Source of the DNA: Janthinobacterium lividum PAMC 25724
GTDB lineage: Bacteria > Pseudomonadota > Gammaproteobacteria > Burkholderiales > Burkholderiaceae_D
Direction: 5' to 3'
Assembly (NCBI GenBank): GCA_000242815.2
Contig: AHHB01000048.1
Coordinates: 62,001-126,000, forward strand
DNA: 64,000 nt
A program made the translations under genes and the position numbers. Below are positions 10,872-20,305 of the stretch, in pieces. Below the pieces are notes generated by a model. It was not told the DNA's origin. It ran no database searches and saw nothing but the letters and a program-made list of their open reading frames with translations. How positions within the stretch are numbered: position 1 is the stretch's first letter; the number at the start of each line of letters is the position of its first letter.

Positions 10872-11632
10872 AAACCCTTGATGAGGTCTGGCTCGCCGGT
10901 GATGCGAATAGCGGGTGCCGGCAACACGTGCCTGCCGCGCCACAGGCCGGACCAGCCGGGTGGCCAGGCGATGTCCGCGCCAGCATACGGCACCACGCCG
11001 GCGCGCACGGCGACCACCGGCACGGGCGGCATGTCTGCCAAGGGCTCGCCTGGGGTGCGCTGCATGTCCAGGCTGTACATGTAACTGGGCAACAAGGCGT
11101 CGCAGACGCGGCCAAACCAGTCGGTATGGTCCTCGTCGCGCCCCAGCGCCTGCGCCAGCCCCTGCGGGTCGAAACGGGCCAGCGCGTCGATCAGCTCGCC
11201 TGTAGAGGCACCGGGCGTATCGCCCCAGCCCATCACAGGGTTGACGTTGTAATCGGCGCCCGAGCCATACCAGCCTTCGCGCCAGGGCCGCTGCATCCAG
11301 TCGCGCGGCCCCGTAAATATATGCCAGCGCCAATGCAGGCCCGACGGTTTCGGCCAGCAATACAGATACAGTTTTTGATATCCGGCCTGGTGCAACTCGC
11401 GCACCATGGCCATCAGGCGCGCGTGCGGCATGCGGTCGGGCGGCGCGCGGCGAAACAGGATCGCTTCGCCATCGGCAAACTGTACATCATCGGTTGACAG
11501 GTTCAGGTCCAGGGTCCGCGCTTCGCTGCCGAAACGGGCGGCAATCCAGCCCGTCAGCAGATTGACGGCCGTGATCACACCGTAACCGCGGTGGCGGTGA
11601 AAAATGACGGTGCCGGGAGCGAGCGCTTTCAT
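10859..11632 (-). CDS. Conserved hypothetical protein
   Basis: 257 residues. The frame is open much farther upstream to 12244, but that part is antisense to the asparaginase-like gene and does not look like protein. The start at 11632 gives MKALAPGTVIFHRHRGYGVI, a plausible small beta-barrel start. The N-terminus (GTVIFH...GYGVITAV...W..ARF) resembles the Tudor/SH3-like modules of CarD-type proteins, though this is only a visual resemblance. The middle is rich in Trp, Tyr and Pro (WRWHIFTGPRDW). I do not recognise a family. There is no signal peptide or clear membrane segment, and no convincing ribosome-binding site, so the start is uncertain. Confidence 0.7.
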   Translation of the reverse strand: MKALAPGTVIFHRHRGYGVITAVNLLTGWIAARFGSEARTLDLNLSTDDVQFADGEAILFRRAPPDRMPHARLMAMVRELHQAGYQKLYLYCWPKPSGLHWRWHIFTGPRDWMQRPWREGWYGSGADYNVNPVMGWGDTPGASTGELIDALARFDPQGLAQALGRDEDHTDWFGRVCDALLPSYMYSLDMQRTPGEPLADMPPVPVVAVRAGVVPYAGADIAWPPGWSGLWRGRHVLPAPAIRITGEPDLIKGFQRS

Positions 11633-11794
11633 ACAGAGTCGTGGCGGTAGACAAACAAAGAAACCAGTGTACTCACAGATGGTCAAATTTTCCAGTTGCA
11701 ATCTGCAACGGTCAGCAGTGCACCCGCCGTTCACGCAAGGCACACAATCCACGCTATCATGCGCGTCATTCTCCACTGACATCGTGACCACATC

Positions 11795-12280
11795 ATGACC
11801 TTGCGCATACTCGCCACTGGCGGCACTTTCGACAAACACTACAACGAATTGAACGGTACCCTGGGCTTTTCCGACAGTCATTTGCCGGCAGCAATTGCCC
11901 GCGCGCGCATGACGGCACCCGTAGCACTGGAGCAACTGCCACTGCTGGACTCGCTCGACATGCAAGATGCGGACCGCCAGCGCGTACTGGCCTCGTGCCG
12001 CGCGGCACAGGAAAAAGCCATCGTTATTATCCACGGTACCGACACTATGCGCGAAACGGCGCAAGTGCTGGGCGCGGCGAACCTGCAGCAAACGGTGATT
12101 TTGACGGGCGCCATGATTCCCTACGAAATCGAGAACTCCGATGCCCTGTTCAATCTCGGCTTTGCCTGTGGCGTGGCGCAAACCCTGCCAGCAGGCGTGT
12201 ACGTTGCCATGAACGGCCAGATCTTCGCCTGGGACAATGTGCAAAAGAACCGCGCCGCCGGCGTGTTCCAGCCCTTGTAA
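11795..12280 (+). CDS. Single-domain asparaginase-like protein
   Basis: 161 residues that match only the N-terminal domain of L-asparaginases. ATGGTFDK near the start holds the nucleophile-loop Thr, and HGTDTM near residue 80 holds the second catalytic Thr-Asp pair, followed by LTGAMIPYEIENSDALFN. Typical enzymes are about 320-350 residues with a second domain that completes the active site between subunits; here the gene ends after the first domain. A terminator follows 70 bp later, so the gene appears intact at this short length. Asparaginase activity is therefore uncertain. Confidence 0.85.
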   Translation: MTLRILATGGTFDKHYNELNGTLGFSDSHLPAAIARARMTAPVALEQLPLLDSLDMQDADRQRVLASCRAAQEKAIVIIHGTDTMRETAQVLGAANLQQTVILTGAMIPYEIENSDALFNLGFACGVAQTLPAGVYVAMNGQIFAWDNVQKNRAAGVFQPL

Positions 12281-12802
12281 GCCGATGCCAGGCAGGATGC
12301 CAGCAGCAGACCGGCAAACGGTCTGCCCAGCACTGCGTCACAATTTGACAAAGCCCGTTTCTACGGGCTTTTTTTGCGTTCTTTTGCATTGCACAAATTC
12401 TGCAAAATATTAAATTTCGATGAATTATTGCAGGCAAAACATTGAATTGCCAATATATTAATTTTATGTTGTAAAAAAACACCATTGATAATTTTAAAAA
12501 GTAGTCTTCTTATTAAATATAGAACTGCAATTTAACAATTAAAGTGAACATTCTTCTGTATCTCTAATTTATTGCCAAATCCGACACGGTTGATGTGCAT
12601 TTTTTCTTGCTGAGACCACATAATGTTCGCCTCGACAAGCCATAAGTGCATTTATAACAATATTGCACTAAGTAGCCTTCCACCTCCCATAGACGTGGTT
12701 ACACCTACCGTACCCGAGCACCGCTGGTCATCTATCCGATGCCTTGAGCCGTGCGCGGGTGCCGCTTGTCGTTATTAAAACTACTACGGAGTAATTGTTA
12801 CA
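12281..12802 (+). promoter_or_regulatory. Long AT-rich leader region before the TonB receptor
   Basis: After a terminator at 12351-12375, about 430 bases carry no gene that I support. They are much more AT-rich than their surroundings, so transcription of the receptor probably starts here. An inverted repeat AGTGCA ... TGCACT (12645-12650 and 12664-12669) could be an operator. I see no recognisable cobalamin, TPP or FMN riboswitch core. Confidence 0.45.
12351..12375 (+). terminator. Terminator of the asparaginase-like gene
   Basis: An 8-bp stem AAGCCCGT / ACGGGCTT with loop TTCT is followed by five further T. Confidence 0.85.
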
Positions 12803-15538
12803 ATGGCATTTAAAGAAAAAATTGGCGTACGCAGCGTACGCCTGGCCCTGACCGTCCTGGCAGGTAGCGTTTTGTTCTCCGGCCAATCCATGGCGGATGA
12901 AGCAATTCAAAAAGTTGAAATTACCGGTTCGAGTATCAAGCGTATCGCTGTAGAAGGTGCACTGCCTGTACAACGCCTGTCGCAAGAAGCGATCGCCCGT
13001 ACCGGCGCCACCACCGTCGCTGATCTGGTACAGAGCCTGCCAGCAATGCAAGGTTTCACCATCGGCGCCGTTGCCGCCGGTTCCAACTCGGGTGGCCGCA
13101 CCAGCGCGTCGATCCATGACATCGGCGAAAGCTACACCCTGGTTCTGCTGAACGGCCGCCGCATCGCGCCACAAGGCTCGGGCACTTCCGTCAATCTGAA
13201 CGCCATTCCGATGAGCGCCGTTGAGCGCGTCGAGATCCTGACTGACGGCGCTTCGGCACTGTACGGCTCGGACGCCATTGCCGGCGTGATCAACTTCATC
13301 CTGAAGAAAAACGTCCAAGGCGGCTCACTGGAAGCCACTTACGGTGGTCCGGAAGACAAGGGCGGCAACGCCTGGAACACCAACGTCACCTACGGTTTTG
13401 GCGACCTGGACGAAGACCGCTTCAACGTGCTGGTATCGTACCGCCACGATGAACAATCGAAACTGAAGGCGACGGACCGCTCGTTCGCCCGTTCGTCGTA
13501 CATTCCTGTCAGCTACGGCGGCAAGAACTATATCTACGACCGTACCAGCTCCTCGACCGCACCGGCCAATGCCACGGTCGCGTTCAAAAACAAGGACACC
13601 CAGTCCATCACGTTCAACCCGTACCTGGCGGCTAACAAAGGTTGCGCACCAAGCAACTACGTCATGGCCAACAATAACCAGGCTTGCGGCTTCGACGGTG
13701 GCTCGACGGTGGAAATCGTTCCAGAATCGAAACGCGATAGCCTGTTCGCACGCGGCACCTATAAACTGACGGAAAACCTGAATGCGTTTGCCGAAGTTGC
13801 TCTGTCGCGCTACGACCTGACGGCACGTATCGCCGCCAACCCCGTGCCTATCTCGATCGCCAAAGACAGCGCTCTGTACAACGCCTACGTCAAGCCTAAC
13901 CTGACGCCAGCGCAGCAAGCGGATATCAAAACCGTCACCGCCAACTATCGCATGGTCGACTGGGGCACTCGCGCCAGCAACACCATCACCGACACCAAGC
14001 ACTTCGTGGTCGGCGTAGAAGGCGAAGTAGGCGAGTGGAACGTGGAATCGGCTCTGACCTGGTCGCAAAACGCGATCGACGAGCGCTATGTAGGCGGTTA
14101 CGCCAAGAACGCCGACTTCGTCGCGATGCAAAGCAATTCGCTGTTCAACCCCTTCCTGCCAGCAGGCAGCGCATCGCCAGAACTGCGAAAGCTGATCGAC
14201 AGCTCGCAATTCAACGGTTCGATCCGTACGGCATCGACCACGATGCGCGGCATCGACGCGCACGGTTCGCGTGAACTGTTCTCCCTGCCAGGCGGCAAAG
14301 CCAATATCGGTATCGGCGGTGACTATCGTGAATACAATTACGAGCAATCGCCAAGCGCCGGCGCCAGCACCAGCACGATCTACAACTTCAACACGTCGCC
14401 ACGTTACGACCTGACCCGCGAAACCTACGGTGTGTTTGCCGAATTGCTGGCACCTGTCACCAAAACGATCGAAGTGAGCCTGGCCGGTCGCTACGATACC
14501 GTGACGAAGATCGACAACGGTGTCGTCAACAAGTCCATCGGTAACGACCAAAGCGCCAGCACCTACAAAGTGACGGCACGCTGGCAGCCAGTACAGCAAT
14601 TGCTGGTACGTGGTTCGTACGGCACGGGCTTCAAGGCACCAAGCATGCTGGACATCGGCCAGCCGCTGGTCAACAACGGCTTCACCGCAAAACCATGGAA
14701 CTGCCCGTTCCCCGGCGATGCCCTGTGCCGTCCGCCAGCAACCCAGTACAACCAATTGGCTGGTGGTAACGAAAACCTGAAACCAGAAAAATCGAAGCAG
14801 TACACCGTAGGTTTCCGTATCGAGCCAAGCTCGGCATTCTCGTTTGGTGCCGACCTGTGGGACGTGAAGATCACAGATGCGGTTTCGGCAGTGAGCGAAT
14901 CCCAGGCCTTTAACAACCCAAGCCTGTACCGCGACCTGTTCGGCACCTACACCGAACCATCGACCGGCAATACCTACTATGCATTCAAGTCGCTGTCGCT
15001 GAACATCGGCCAAACGCATAACCGTGGTATCGACTGGGACATGACTGGTCGTCACAAGTCTGACTTCGGTAACTTCACGGCGAACCTGAGCGGCACCTAC
15101 ATGCTCAAGGCCGACTACACCGTGCCAGGCACCAAGGACCAGTGGACGACCAACATGAACTACTTCGGCATCACCGATGCAGTCACGTTCCGTAACCTGG
15201 CCAAGCTGAACCTGAGCCTGGAATCGGGCAAGCTGACCAACAGTGTCATCATCAGCTACCGTAACGGCTATACCGACGCTTCGGCCGAGGTAATGGATAT
15301 TGCGACCAAGAAACTGGAGAAGATCCGCCTGGCCGTGCCTTCGTACACCACCATCGACTGGCAAGGTCGCTATGTGTTCGACAGCAAGAAGTCGATACGC
15401 GCTGGTATCAAGAACCTGTTTGACCGCGCACCACCATTGTCGCTGCGTACCTCGTCGGGCCACCAAGTTGGCTTCGACCCACGCTATGCTGATCCAATGA
15501 TGCGTTCGTTCTACATCACGGGCCAAATCAAGTTCTAA
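12803..15538 (+). CDS. TonB-dependent outer-membrane receptor
   Basis: 911 residues. A signal peptide of about 31 residues ends near SMADEAIQ. It is followed by a plug-domain start QKVEITGSSIKRI, the plug (to about residue 165, with LVLLNGRRIAP), and a long 22-strand-type barrel ending in the terminal Phe of YITGQIKF. This marks it as outer membrane. Known role: TonB/ExbB/ExbD-powered uptake of scarce ligands such as siderophores, vitamins, sugars or peptides; the ligand cannot be told. The SSIKR type of plug is common in receptors of carbohydrate- and peptide-using bacteria. GGAG lies about 14 bp before the ATG. No transport partners are adjacent. Confidence 0.95.
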   Translation: MAFKEKIGVRSVRLALTVLAGSVLFSGQSMADEAIQKVEITGSSIKRIAVEGALPVQRLSQEAIARTGATTVADLVQSLPAMQGFTIGAVAAGSNSGGRTSASIHDIGESYTLVLLNGRRIAPQGSGTSVNLNAIPMSAVERVEILTDGASALYGSDAIAGVINFILKKNVQGGSLEATYGGPEDKGGNAWNTNVTYGFGDLDEDRFNVLVSYRHDEQSKLKATDRSFARSSYIPVSYGGKNYIYDRTSSSTAPANATVAFKNKDTQSITFNPYLAANKGCAPSNYVMANNNQACGFDGGSTVEIVPESKRDSLFARGTYKLTENLNAFAEVALSRYDLTARIAANPVPISIAKDSALYNAYVKPNLTPAQQADIKTVTANYRMVDWGTRASNTITDTKHFVVGVEGEVGEWNVESALTWSQNAIDERYVGGYAKNADFVAMQSNSLFNPFLPAGSASPELRKLIDSSQFNGSIRTASTTMRGIDAHGSRELFSLPGGKANIGIGGDYREYNYEQSPSAGASTSTIYNFNTSPRYDLTRETYGVFAELLAPVTKTIEVSLAGRYDTVTKIDNGVVNKSIGNDQSASTYKVTARWQPVQQLLVRGSYGTGFKAPSMLDIGQPLVNNGFTAKPWNCPFPGDALCRPPATQYNQLAGGNENLKPEKSKQYTVGFRIEPSSAFSFGADLWDVKITDAVSAVSESQAFNNPSLYRDLFGTYTEPSTGNTYYAFKSLSLNIGQTHNRGIDWDMTGRHKSDFGNFTANLSGTYMLKADYTVPGTKDQWTTNMNYFGITDAVTFRNLAKLNLSLESGKLTNSVIISYRNGYTDASAEVMDIATKKLEKIRLAVPSYTTIDWQGRYVFDSKKSIRAGIKNLFDRAPPLSLRTSSGHQVGFDPRYADPMMRSFYITGQIKF

Positions 15539-15567
15539 GTTGATTCCGTCAATGTAAACTGAGTGGC

Positions 15568-15598
15568 AAAAGGGCCTTGCAAACGCAAGGCCCTTTTT
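15568..15598 (+). terminator. Terminator of the TonB receptor gene
   Basis: A 13-bp stem (15568-15580 with 15585-15597) has loop AAAC and a T tract. It lies 30 bp after the stop codon. Confidence 0.9.
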
Positions 15599-15631
15599 AC
15601 ATCCCACAGTGCCATGCCAGACGCGCAGGCG

Positions 15632-15656
15632 AAAAAAAGGAGCCGCAGCTCCTTTT
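15632..15656 (-). terminator. Terminator of rdgC
   Basis: A 9-bp stem AAAAGGAGC / GCTCCTTTT with loop CGCA. On the minus strand it is followed by seven T (plus-strand A run 15632-15638). It lies about 20 bp past the rdgC stop. Confidence 0.85.
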
Positions 15657-15675
15657 CCGTACTGTACAACTGCTT

Positions 15676-16572
15676 TTATGCAGTCGCTTCGCCGCCCAAG
15701 GCTTCGACCACGTCGGCCATCAGCTTGGCGAGCTCACCCGTCATCAGCATCAGGTCGCCATCGAAACGCTCGTCGTCGTTCTTGGTGCTCGATTCCGTTT
15801 CCTTGATCACGTCCAGCGGCTTGACGCTCTTGATGGCCAGCGACTCCGTGAGCACGAACGAAATTTTATCGTTCCACGTCATGGCCAGGCGCGTGCATTG
15901 CTTGCCGGCGGCGATGTGGCGGCGCACGTCGTCCGCTTCCAGGGTGTGGCGCACGTAGCGCACGGTGGCCTTGCTCTCGCCCGTGGCGCGCAATTCGGTG
16001 TCCATGTCGACCGTGAAGCCGGCAGGCGCATCGTCGGCCTGCAGCCATTCCGTCATCACCGCCACGGGCGAACGCTGCACGCGCAGGCTTTCCAGCGGCA
16101 GTTTGTCGACGGCTTTCAACAGCAGCTTGATGACTTCATCGGCTTTCGCCGGACTGGCGGCATCGACCACCAGCCAGCCATTGACCGGGTCGATCCAGGT
16201 CCAGATGTTGCTGCGAATGCTGAAAGCGCGCGGCAGCAGTTCGTCGGCCACGCGCTCCTTCAATTCTTTCATGGCTTTCTTGCCAGGCGCAAAGCCTTGC
16301 GCTTCTTCCATCTCGGCCGCGCGGGCCTTGGCCACCTGGTTGATGACGGTCGCTGGCAGCAATTTCTTTTCGGTGCCCAGCAAGATCAGCATTTGCTTGT
16401 TGACCACGTGGACCAGGCCACCGTTCGGGCGCGGCGTATCCCAGCCCTGGCGCATCAGATCCATGCTGGTCGCCGGCGTAAATTTGTTCGAGGACAAGGC
16501 CTCTTCCAGTTGTTCTGGCGTATAAGCCCATGGTGCGGGCAGACGGTAAATCTGAAGATTCTTGAACCACAT
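15676..16572 (-). CDS. rdgC: Recombination-associated protein RdgC
   Basis: 298 residues, the family length. It begins [12 protein letters not shown] and contains [15 protein letters not shown], typical of RdgC. Known role: a ring-shaped dimer that binds double- and single-stranded DNA without sequence specificity and restrains RecA, acting with replication restart. It lies 117 bp upstream of dinB's 3' end in the same orientation, so two DNA-damage-linked genes are adjacent. I saw no LexA box directly before its start. Confidence 0.96.
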   Translation of the reverse strand: MWFKNLQIYRLPAPWAYTPEQLEEALSSNKFTPATSMDLMRQGWDTPRPNGGLVHVVNKQMLILLGTEKKLLPATVINQVAKARAAEMEEAQGFAPGKKAMKELKERVADELLPRAFSIRSNIWTWIDPVNGWLVVDAASPAKADEVIKLLLKAVDKLPLESLRVQRSPVAVMTEWLQADDAPAGFTVDMDTELRATGESKATVRYVRHTLEADDVRRHIAAGKQCTRLAMTWNDKISFVLTESLAIKSVKPLDVIKETESSTKNDDERFDGDLMLMTGELAKLMADVVEALGGEATA

Positions 16573-16689
16573 AGTTTTTTCTTCCGTTTGTTTCAGTAGT
16601 GCCAGAGAGATGCCATTCTACACTTTCGACACGAGAATGCCGTCAAAAGCGCGGACTGGCGCGATGCTTGTAATCCATGGGAAATGCCG

Positions 16690-17880
16690 CTACAGGGCGG
16701 GAAACAACTCCGCCTGGGCCGGCACCAGCCGCGTCACCACGGCCGGGTCGCACAAGGTCGAGATGCGCACGCCCAGCAGTCGGATTTTCTTTTCAAATGG
16801 CACGCGCCGCAAGCAATCGCGGCTGGCGCGCAGGATGGCGGCGGCGTCCGCCGTGGCGCTGGGCAGGGTGATGTCGCGCGTGACGGTGCTGAAATCTTCG
16901 AAGCGCAACTTGACGCCCACCGTGCGCCCCGCCAGCGATTGCTTGTCCAGGTCGCCCGCCACGCGCGTGCACAGGCTTTCCAGCTTTTCCGACAGGGTGG
17001 CGCGGTCGCGCACCACCTGCAAGTCGCGCTCGAACGTCGTTTCGCGGCTGACGGACTTGGTTTCCCGGCTCGTCTGCACGGGCCGATCATCAATGCCCAG
17101 TGCCGCCTGGCGCAGCCAGCCCGTGTACAGGTCGCCGAACTGCGTGCGCAGCATGGTGAGGTCGGCCCGCGCCAGTTCGCCGATGCTGACGATGCCCAGC
17201 GCTTCGAGCTTGGCGGTGGCCTTAGGACCAATACCGTTGATCTTTTTTGCCGGCAAGGGCCACACACGTGTTTCTACATCTTCGGGCTGCAAGATGGTCA
17301 GGCCATCGGGTTTTTCCAGGTCGGAACAGATTTTTGCCAGCAATTTGTTGGGCGCCAGGCCGACCGAGCACGACAGGCCCGTCGCCTCGAATACGGCTGC
17401 CTTCAGGCGTGCGGCCATGGCCGGTGCCTGCTCGCCGTATTCGCTGAGGTCGATATAGATTTCATCGATGCCGACGTTCTGGATGATAGGGCACAGCTCG
17501 GCCACGGCTTGCTTGAAGCGGGCCGAATACGCGCGGTAAGCCTCGAAGTCGGCCGGCAGCAAGATGCTGTCCGGTGCCAGCTTGGCTGCCTTCATGATGC
17601 CCATGGCAGAAAACACGCCAAACTTGCGCGCCGCATAGGTGGAGGTGGTGACAACGCCGCGCCCGACATAGTCGCGCATGCGCGCAAATTGCAGCGTGCC
17701 ATCATCCTGCAGCACCGGCTGCTGCAGCCGGCCGCCGCCGATGACGACGGCTTCACCGCGCAATTGCGGATATTTCAACAGCTCCACGGAGGCAAAGAAG
17801 GCATCCATGTCCAGGTGGGCTATCCAGCGGCGCGCGTCTGCGCTGCGCGGTTCGGCAAGTGATGGGACAGATGGAGTCAA
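16690..17880 (-). CDS. dinB: DNA polymerase IV (Y-family)
   Basis: 396 residues from the preferred TTG start. The Y-family N-terminus is WIAHLDMDAFFASVE with the first metal-binding Asp. GIDEIYIDLSE carries the acidic catalytic pair, and the helix-hairpin-helix region INGIGPKATAKLEALGI and a little-finger domain follow. Known role: error-prone translesion synthesis. The first in-frame ATG (17937) lies inside a perfect LexA box, so it is unlikely to be the start. The TTG at 17880 has GAGGTG a few bases upstream and gives (M)TPSVPSLAEPR before the conserved core. The 3' end lies near rdgC. Confidence 0.93.
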   Translation of the reverse strand: MTPSVPSLAEPRSADARRWIAHLDMDAFFASVELLKYPQLRGEAVVIGGGRLQQPVLQDDGTLQFARMRDYVGRGVVTTSTYAARKFGVFSAMGIMKAAKLAPDSILLPADFEAYRAYSARFKQAVAELCPIIQNVGIDEIYIDLSEYGEQAPAMAARLKAAVFEATGLSCSVGLAPNKLLAKICSDLEKPDGLTILQPEDVETRVWPLPAKKINGIGPKATAKLEALGIVSIGELARADLTMLRTQFGDLYTGWLRQAALGIDDRPVQTSRETKSVSRETTFERDLQVVRDRATLSEKLESLCTRVAGDLDKQSLAGRTVGVKLRFEDFSTVTRDITLPSATADAAAILRASRDCLRRVPFEKKIRLLGVRISTLCDPAVVTRLVPAQAELFPAL

Positions 17881-17925
17881 AAAAACACCTCGCGGCGGGT
17901 CGGTTGCCTTGATTGCGGCAAGATA

Positions 17926-17941
17926 CTGTGCATGCATACAG
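17926..17941. promoter_or_regulatory. LexA (SOS) box of dinB
   Basis: CTGT-GCATGCAT-ACAG is an exact LexA consensus; the palindrome extends outward as ATACTG...CAGTAT. It sits 46 bp upstream of the chosen dinB start and on the far side of the divergent S9A peptidase promoter. SOS control of dinB is well known in other proteobacteria. Confidence 0.9.
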
Positions 17942-18005
17942 TATTACCGCAAATGCGCACGGATGCAAGACGAAATGATGGCAGCGCGATGGCAACGATC
18001 AGCGG

Positions 18006-18037
18006 TTGCTTTTCTCAATAGCAAGATTACAATCTTG
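18006..18037 (+). promoter_or_regulatory. Promoter and 16-bp palindrome before the S9A peptidase
   Basis: TTGCTT (18006-18011), a 16-bp spacer and TACAAT (18028-18033) resemble a sigma-70 promoter. A perfect palindrome CAAGATT-AC-AATCTTG (18022-18037) covers the -10 element and could bind a repressor. The regulator is unknown. Confidence 0.5.
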
Positions 18038-18061
18038 ACACAATCATGCAAAGGAGCCTCC

Positions 18062-20239
18062 TTGTCTATCACCTATCACGCTACGCGCCGCCGGTCCGTC
18101 TGGTCATCCATCCTGCCAGCCCTGCTGTTGTCCACCCTGGCGCCAGCCGCGCTGGCGGCTGATGCCCCCACCACTACTGCCAGTGCCACTATACCGGCAC
18201 CTGTTGCCGCCAAGACAGCGTGGCAGGAAAAGCGCCACGGCAGCGTCGTCACGGACGACTACCGCTGGCTGCAAAAGAAGACCGATCCTGCCGTGATCGA
18301 TTACCTGAATGCGGAAAACGCCTACACGGCGGCCATCACGGCCCCGATCCAGCCGCTGGCCGACAAGGTGACTGCAGAAATCAAGGGCCGCATGCAGGAA
18401 GTGGACCTGTCCGTGCCTGCGCGTCAGGGTAACTTTTACTATTACACGCGCACCCAGGCGGGCCAGCAATATCCGCTTCACTGCCGCCGCCCAGTGGGCG
18501 CGAATGGCGCCTATGATGCGCAGGCGGTTGAAGAAATCCTGCTGGACCAGAATCAATTGGCTGAAGGCCACAAATTTTTTGCCGTGCGCGCGTTTGCTAT
18601 CAGTCCCGATGAACAGTTGCTGGCCTACACCACCGACACGACGGGTTTCCGCCAATACGAGCTGCATGTCAAGGATTTGAAGACGGGCAAGTTGCTGGGT
18701 GATACCATGCCGCGCGTCACATCGCTGGCCTGGGCGGCCGATAACGCCACCCTGATGCTGGCCCAGGAAGACGCCACCACCAAGCGTTCGGACCGCTTGT
18801 TCCGCCTGGCCCTGGGCGGCGCGCCGCAGCAGGTCTACCACGAGCCGGTGGAACAGTTCGCCATCAATGTGGGCCGCACGCGCGACAAGCGCTACTTTGT
18901 GCTGAGTTCGGCCAGCACGGATACCAGCGAAGTGCTGCTGTTGCCAACGAGCAAGCCGGAAGGCAGTTTCCAAAGCGTGCTGAAGCGTGAAAAAGGCCAC
19001 CGCTACGGCGTCGAGCACCGCGACGGCCAGTTGTACATTCTCACCAACAAGGACGCGAAGAATTTCCGCATCGTCAGCGCACCGGTAGCGGCCCCGCAGC
19101 CGAAAAACTGGAAACTCGTCGTGCCGCATAACAAGGATGCCGTGATCCTGTCCATCGACGTGTTCCAGGATTACCTGGTGGTCATGGAAAAGGCGCGCGC
19201 CCTGAACCGCGCGCGCATCCATGATTTTGCGCAAAAGAATTGGAAGACGGTGCAGTTCGACGACCCCGTCTACCTGGCCACGGCGGCCGGCACGCCAGAA
19301 TTTTCCGCCACACAATTTCGCATGTCTTACCAATCGCCTATTACGCCGCCCGCCGTGATTGACGTCAACATGAAAGATGGCAAGCGCACGCTGCTGAAAC
19401 AGCAGGAAATCGTCGGCGGCTACGATGCCAGCCGCTACACCACGCAGCGTCTGTGGGTGACAGCGCGCGATGGCGTGCAAGTGCCACTGTGGATCGTCTA
19501 CAAGAAAGGCGTCAAGCTCGACGGTACCGCGCCACTGCTGCTGTACTCGTATGGCTCCTACGGCATCTCGACGGAAGCCAGCTTCGCTATCAGCCGCATC
19601 AGCCTGCTGGAGCGCGGCGTCATCTATGCGCAAGCGCACATCCGCGGCGGCACGGACATGGGCGAAGCCTGGCATGAAGACGGCATGCTGATGAAGAAGA
19701 AGAACACCTTCAATGACTTCATCGACAGCGCCGACTACCTGGTGCGCGAAAAATGGACCAGCCCGAACCGCCTGATCATCCAGGGCGGCAGCGCGGGTGG
19801 CCTCTTGATGGGGGCCGTCGTCAACATGCGTCCCGAGCTGTTCCACGCCGTGCACGCGGCCGTACCGTTCGTCGACGTGATGAACACCATGATGGACGCC
19901 AGCTTGCCGCTGACGACGGGCGAATACCTGGAATGGGGCGACCCGAACCAGAAAGCGGCCTACGACTACATGCTCAGCTACTCGCCCTACGACAACATTG
20001 CACGTAAGAACTATCCGGCCATGCTGGTGACGACGGGCCTGAACGACAGCCAGGTCATGTACTGGGAACCGGCCAAGTATGTGGCTAAGCTGCGCGCATA
20101 TAAAACGGACAGCAATGCGCTGCTGCTGAAAACGAATATGGGCGCCGGCCATGGCGGCGCTTCGGGCCGCTACAACGCCATCGCCGAGAATGCGTTCAAT
20201 CTGGCGTGGATGCTGTCGCAGTGGGGTATCACGCAATAA
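18062..20239 (+). CDS. Secreted S9A prolyl oligopeptidase family peptidase (oligopeptidase B-like)
   Basis: 725 residues from a TTG start with AAAGGAG 7 bp upstream. The frame is open from 17678, but the earlier part overlaps the dinB promoter. The chosen start gives a signal peptide (RRRSVWSSILPALLLSTLAPAALAA), then a seven-blade propeller and a C-terminal hydrolase. The triad is Ser577 in GGSAGG, Asp662 in GLNDSQ and His697 in GAGHGG. HIRGGTDMGEAWHEDG is typical of oligopeptidase B, which cleaves after Arg/Lys in short peptides. Most oligopeptidase B enzymes are cytoplasmic; the signal peptide suggests a periplasmic form. It is divergent from dinB. Confidence 0.93.
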   Translation: MSITYHATRRRSVWSSILPALLLSTLAPAALAADAPTTTASATIPAPVAAKTAWQEKRHGSVVTDDYRWLQKKTDPAVIDYLNAENAYTAAITAPIQPLADKVTAEIKGRMQEVDLSVPARQGNFYYYTRTQAGQQYPLHCRRPVGANGAYDAQAVEEILLDQNQLAEGHKFFAVRAFAISPDEQLLAYTTDTTGFRQYELHVKDLKTGKLLGDTMPRVTSLAWAADNATLMLAQEDATTKRSDRLFRLALGGAPQQVYHEPVEQFAINVGRTRDKRYFVLSSASTDTSEVLLLPTSKPEGSFQSVLKREKGHRYGVEHRDGQLYILTNKDAKNFRIVSAPVAAPQPKNWKLVVPHNKDAVILSIDVFQDYLVVMEKARALNRARIHDFAQKNWKTVQFDDPVYLATAAGTPEFSATQFRMSYQSPITPPAVIDVNMKDGKRTLLKQQEIVGGYDASRYTTQRLWVTARDGVQVPLWIVYKKGVKLDGTAPLLLYSYGSYGISTEASFAISRISLLERGVIYAQAHIRGGTDMGEAWHEDGMLMKKKNTFNDFIDSADYLVREKWTSPNRLIIQGGSAGGLLMGAVVNMRPELFHAVHAAVPFVDVMNTMMDASLPLTTGEYLEWGDPNQKAAYDYMLSYSPYDNIARKNYPAMLVTTGLNDSQVMYWEPAKYVAKLRAYKTDSNALLLKTNMGAGHGGASGRYNAIAENAFNLAWMLSQWGITQ

Positions 20240-20305
20240 CAGCCCTGAGAAAAAGCCCACGGCAGCGTTACATTGCCTCGCCCTGAACTTTTTTCAGCTG
20301 CTCCC

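Noticed and set aside
11633..12244. 5' extension of the hypothetical gene at 10859-11632
   Set aside because: Antisense to the asparaginase-like gene and its upstream region, with Cys/His-rich, non-protein-like composition.
12281..12802. Riboswitch before the TonB receptor
   Set aside because: No cobalamin, FMN or TPP core element could be recognised by eye.
13325..15607. 760-codon minus-strand frame opposite the TonB receptor
   Set aside because: A shadow frame; the plus strand carries signal peptide, plug and terminal Phe, and the minus frame runs through the terminator.
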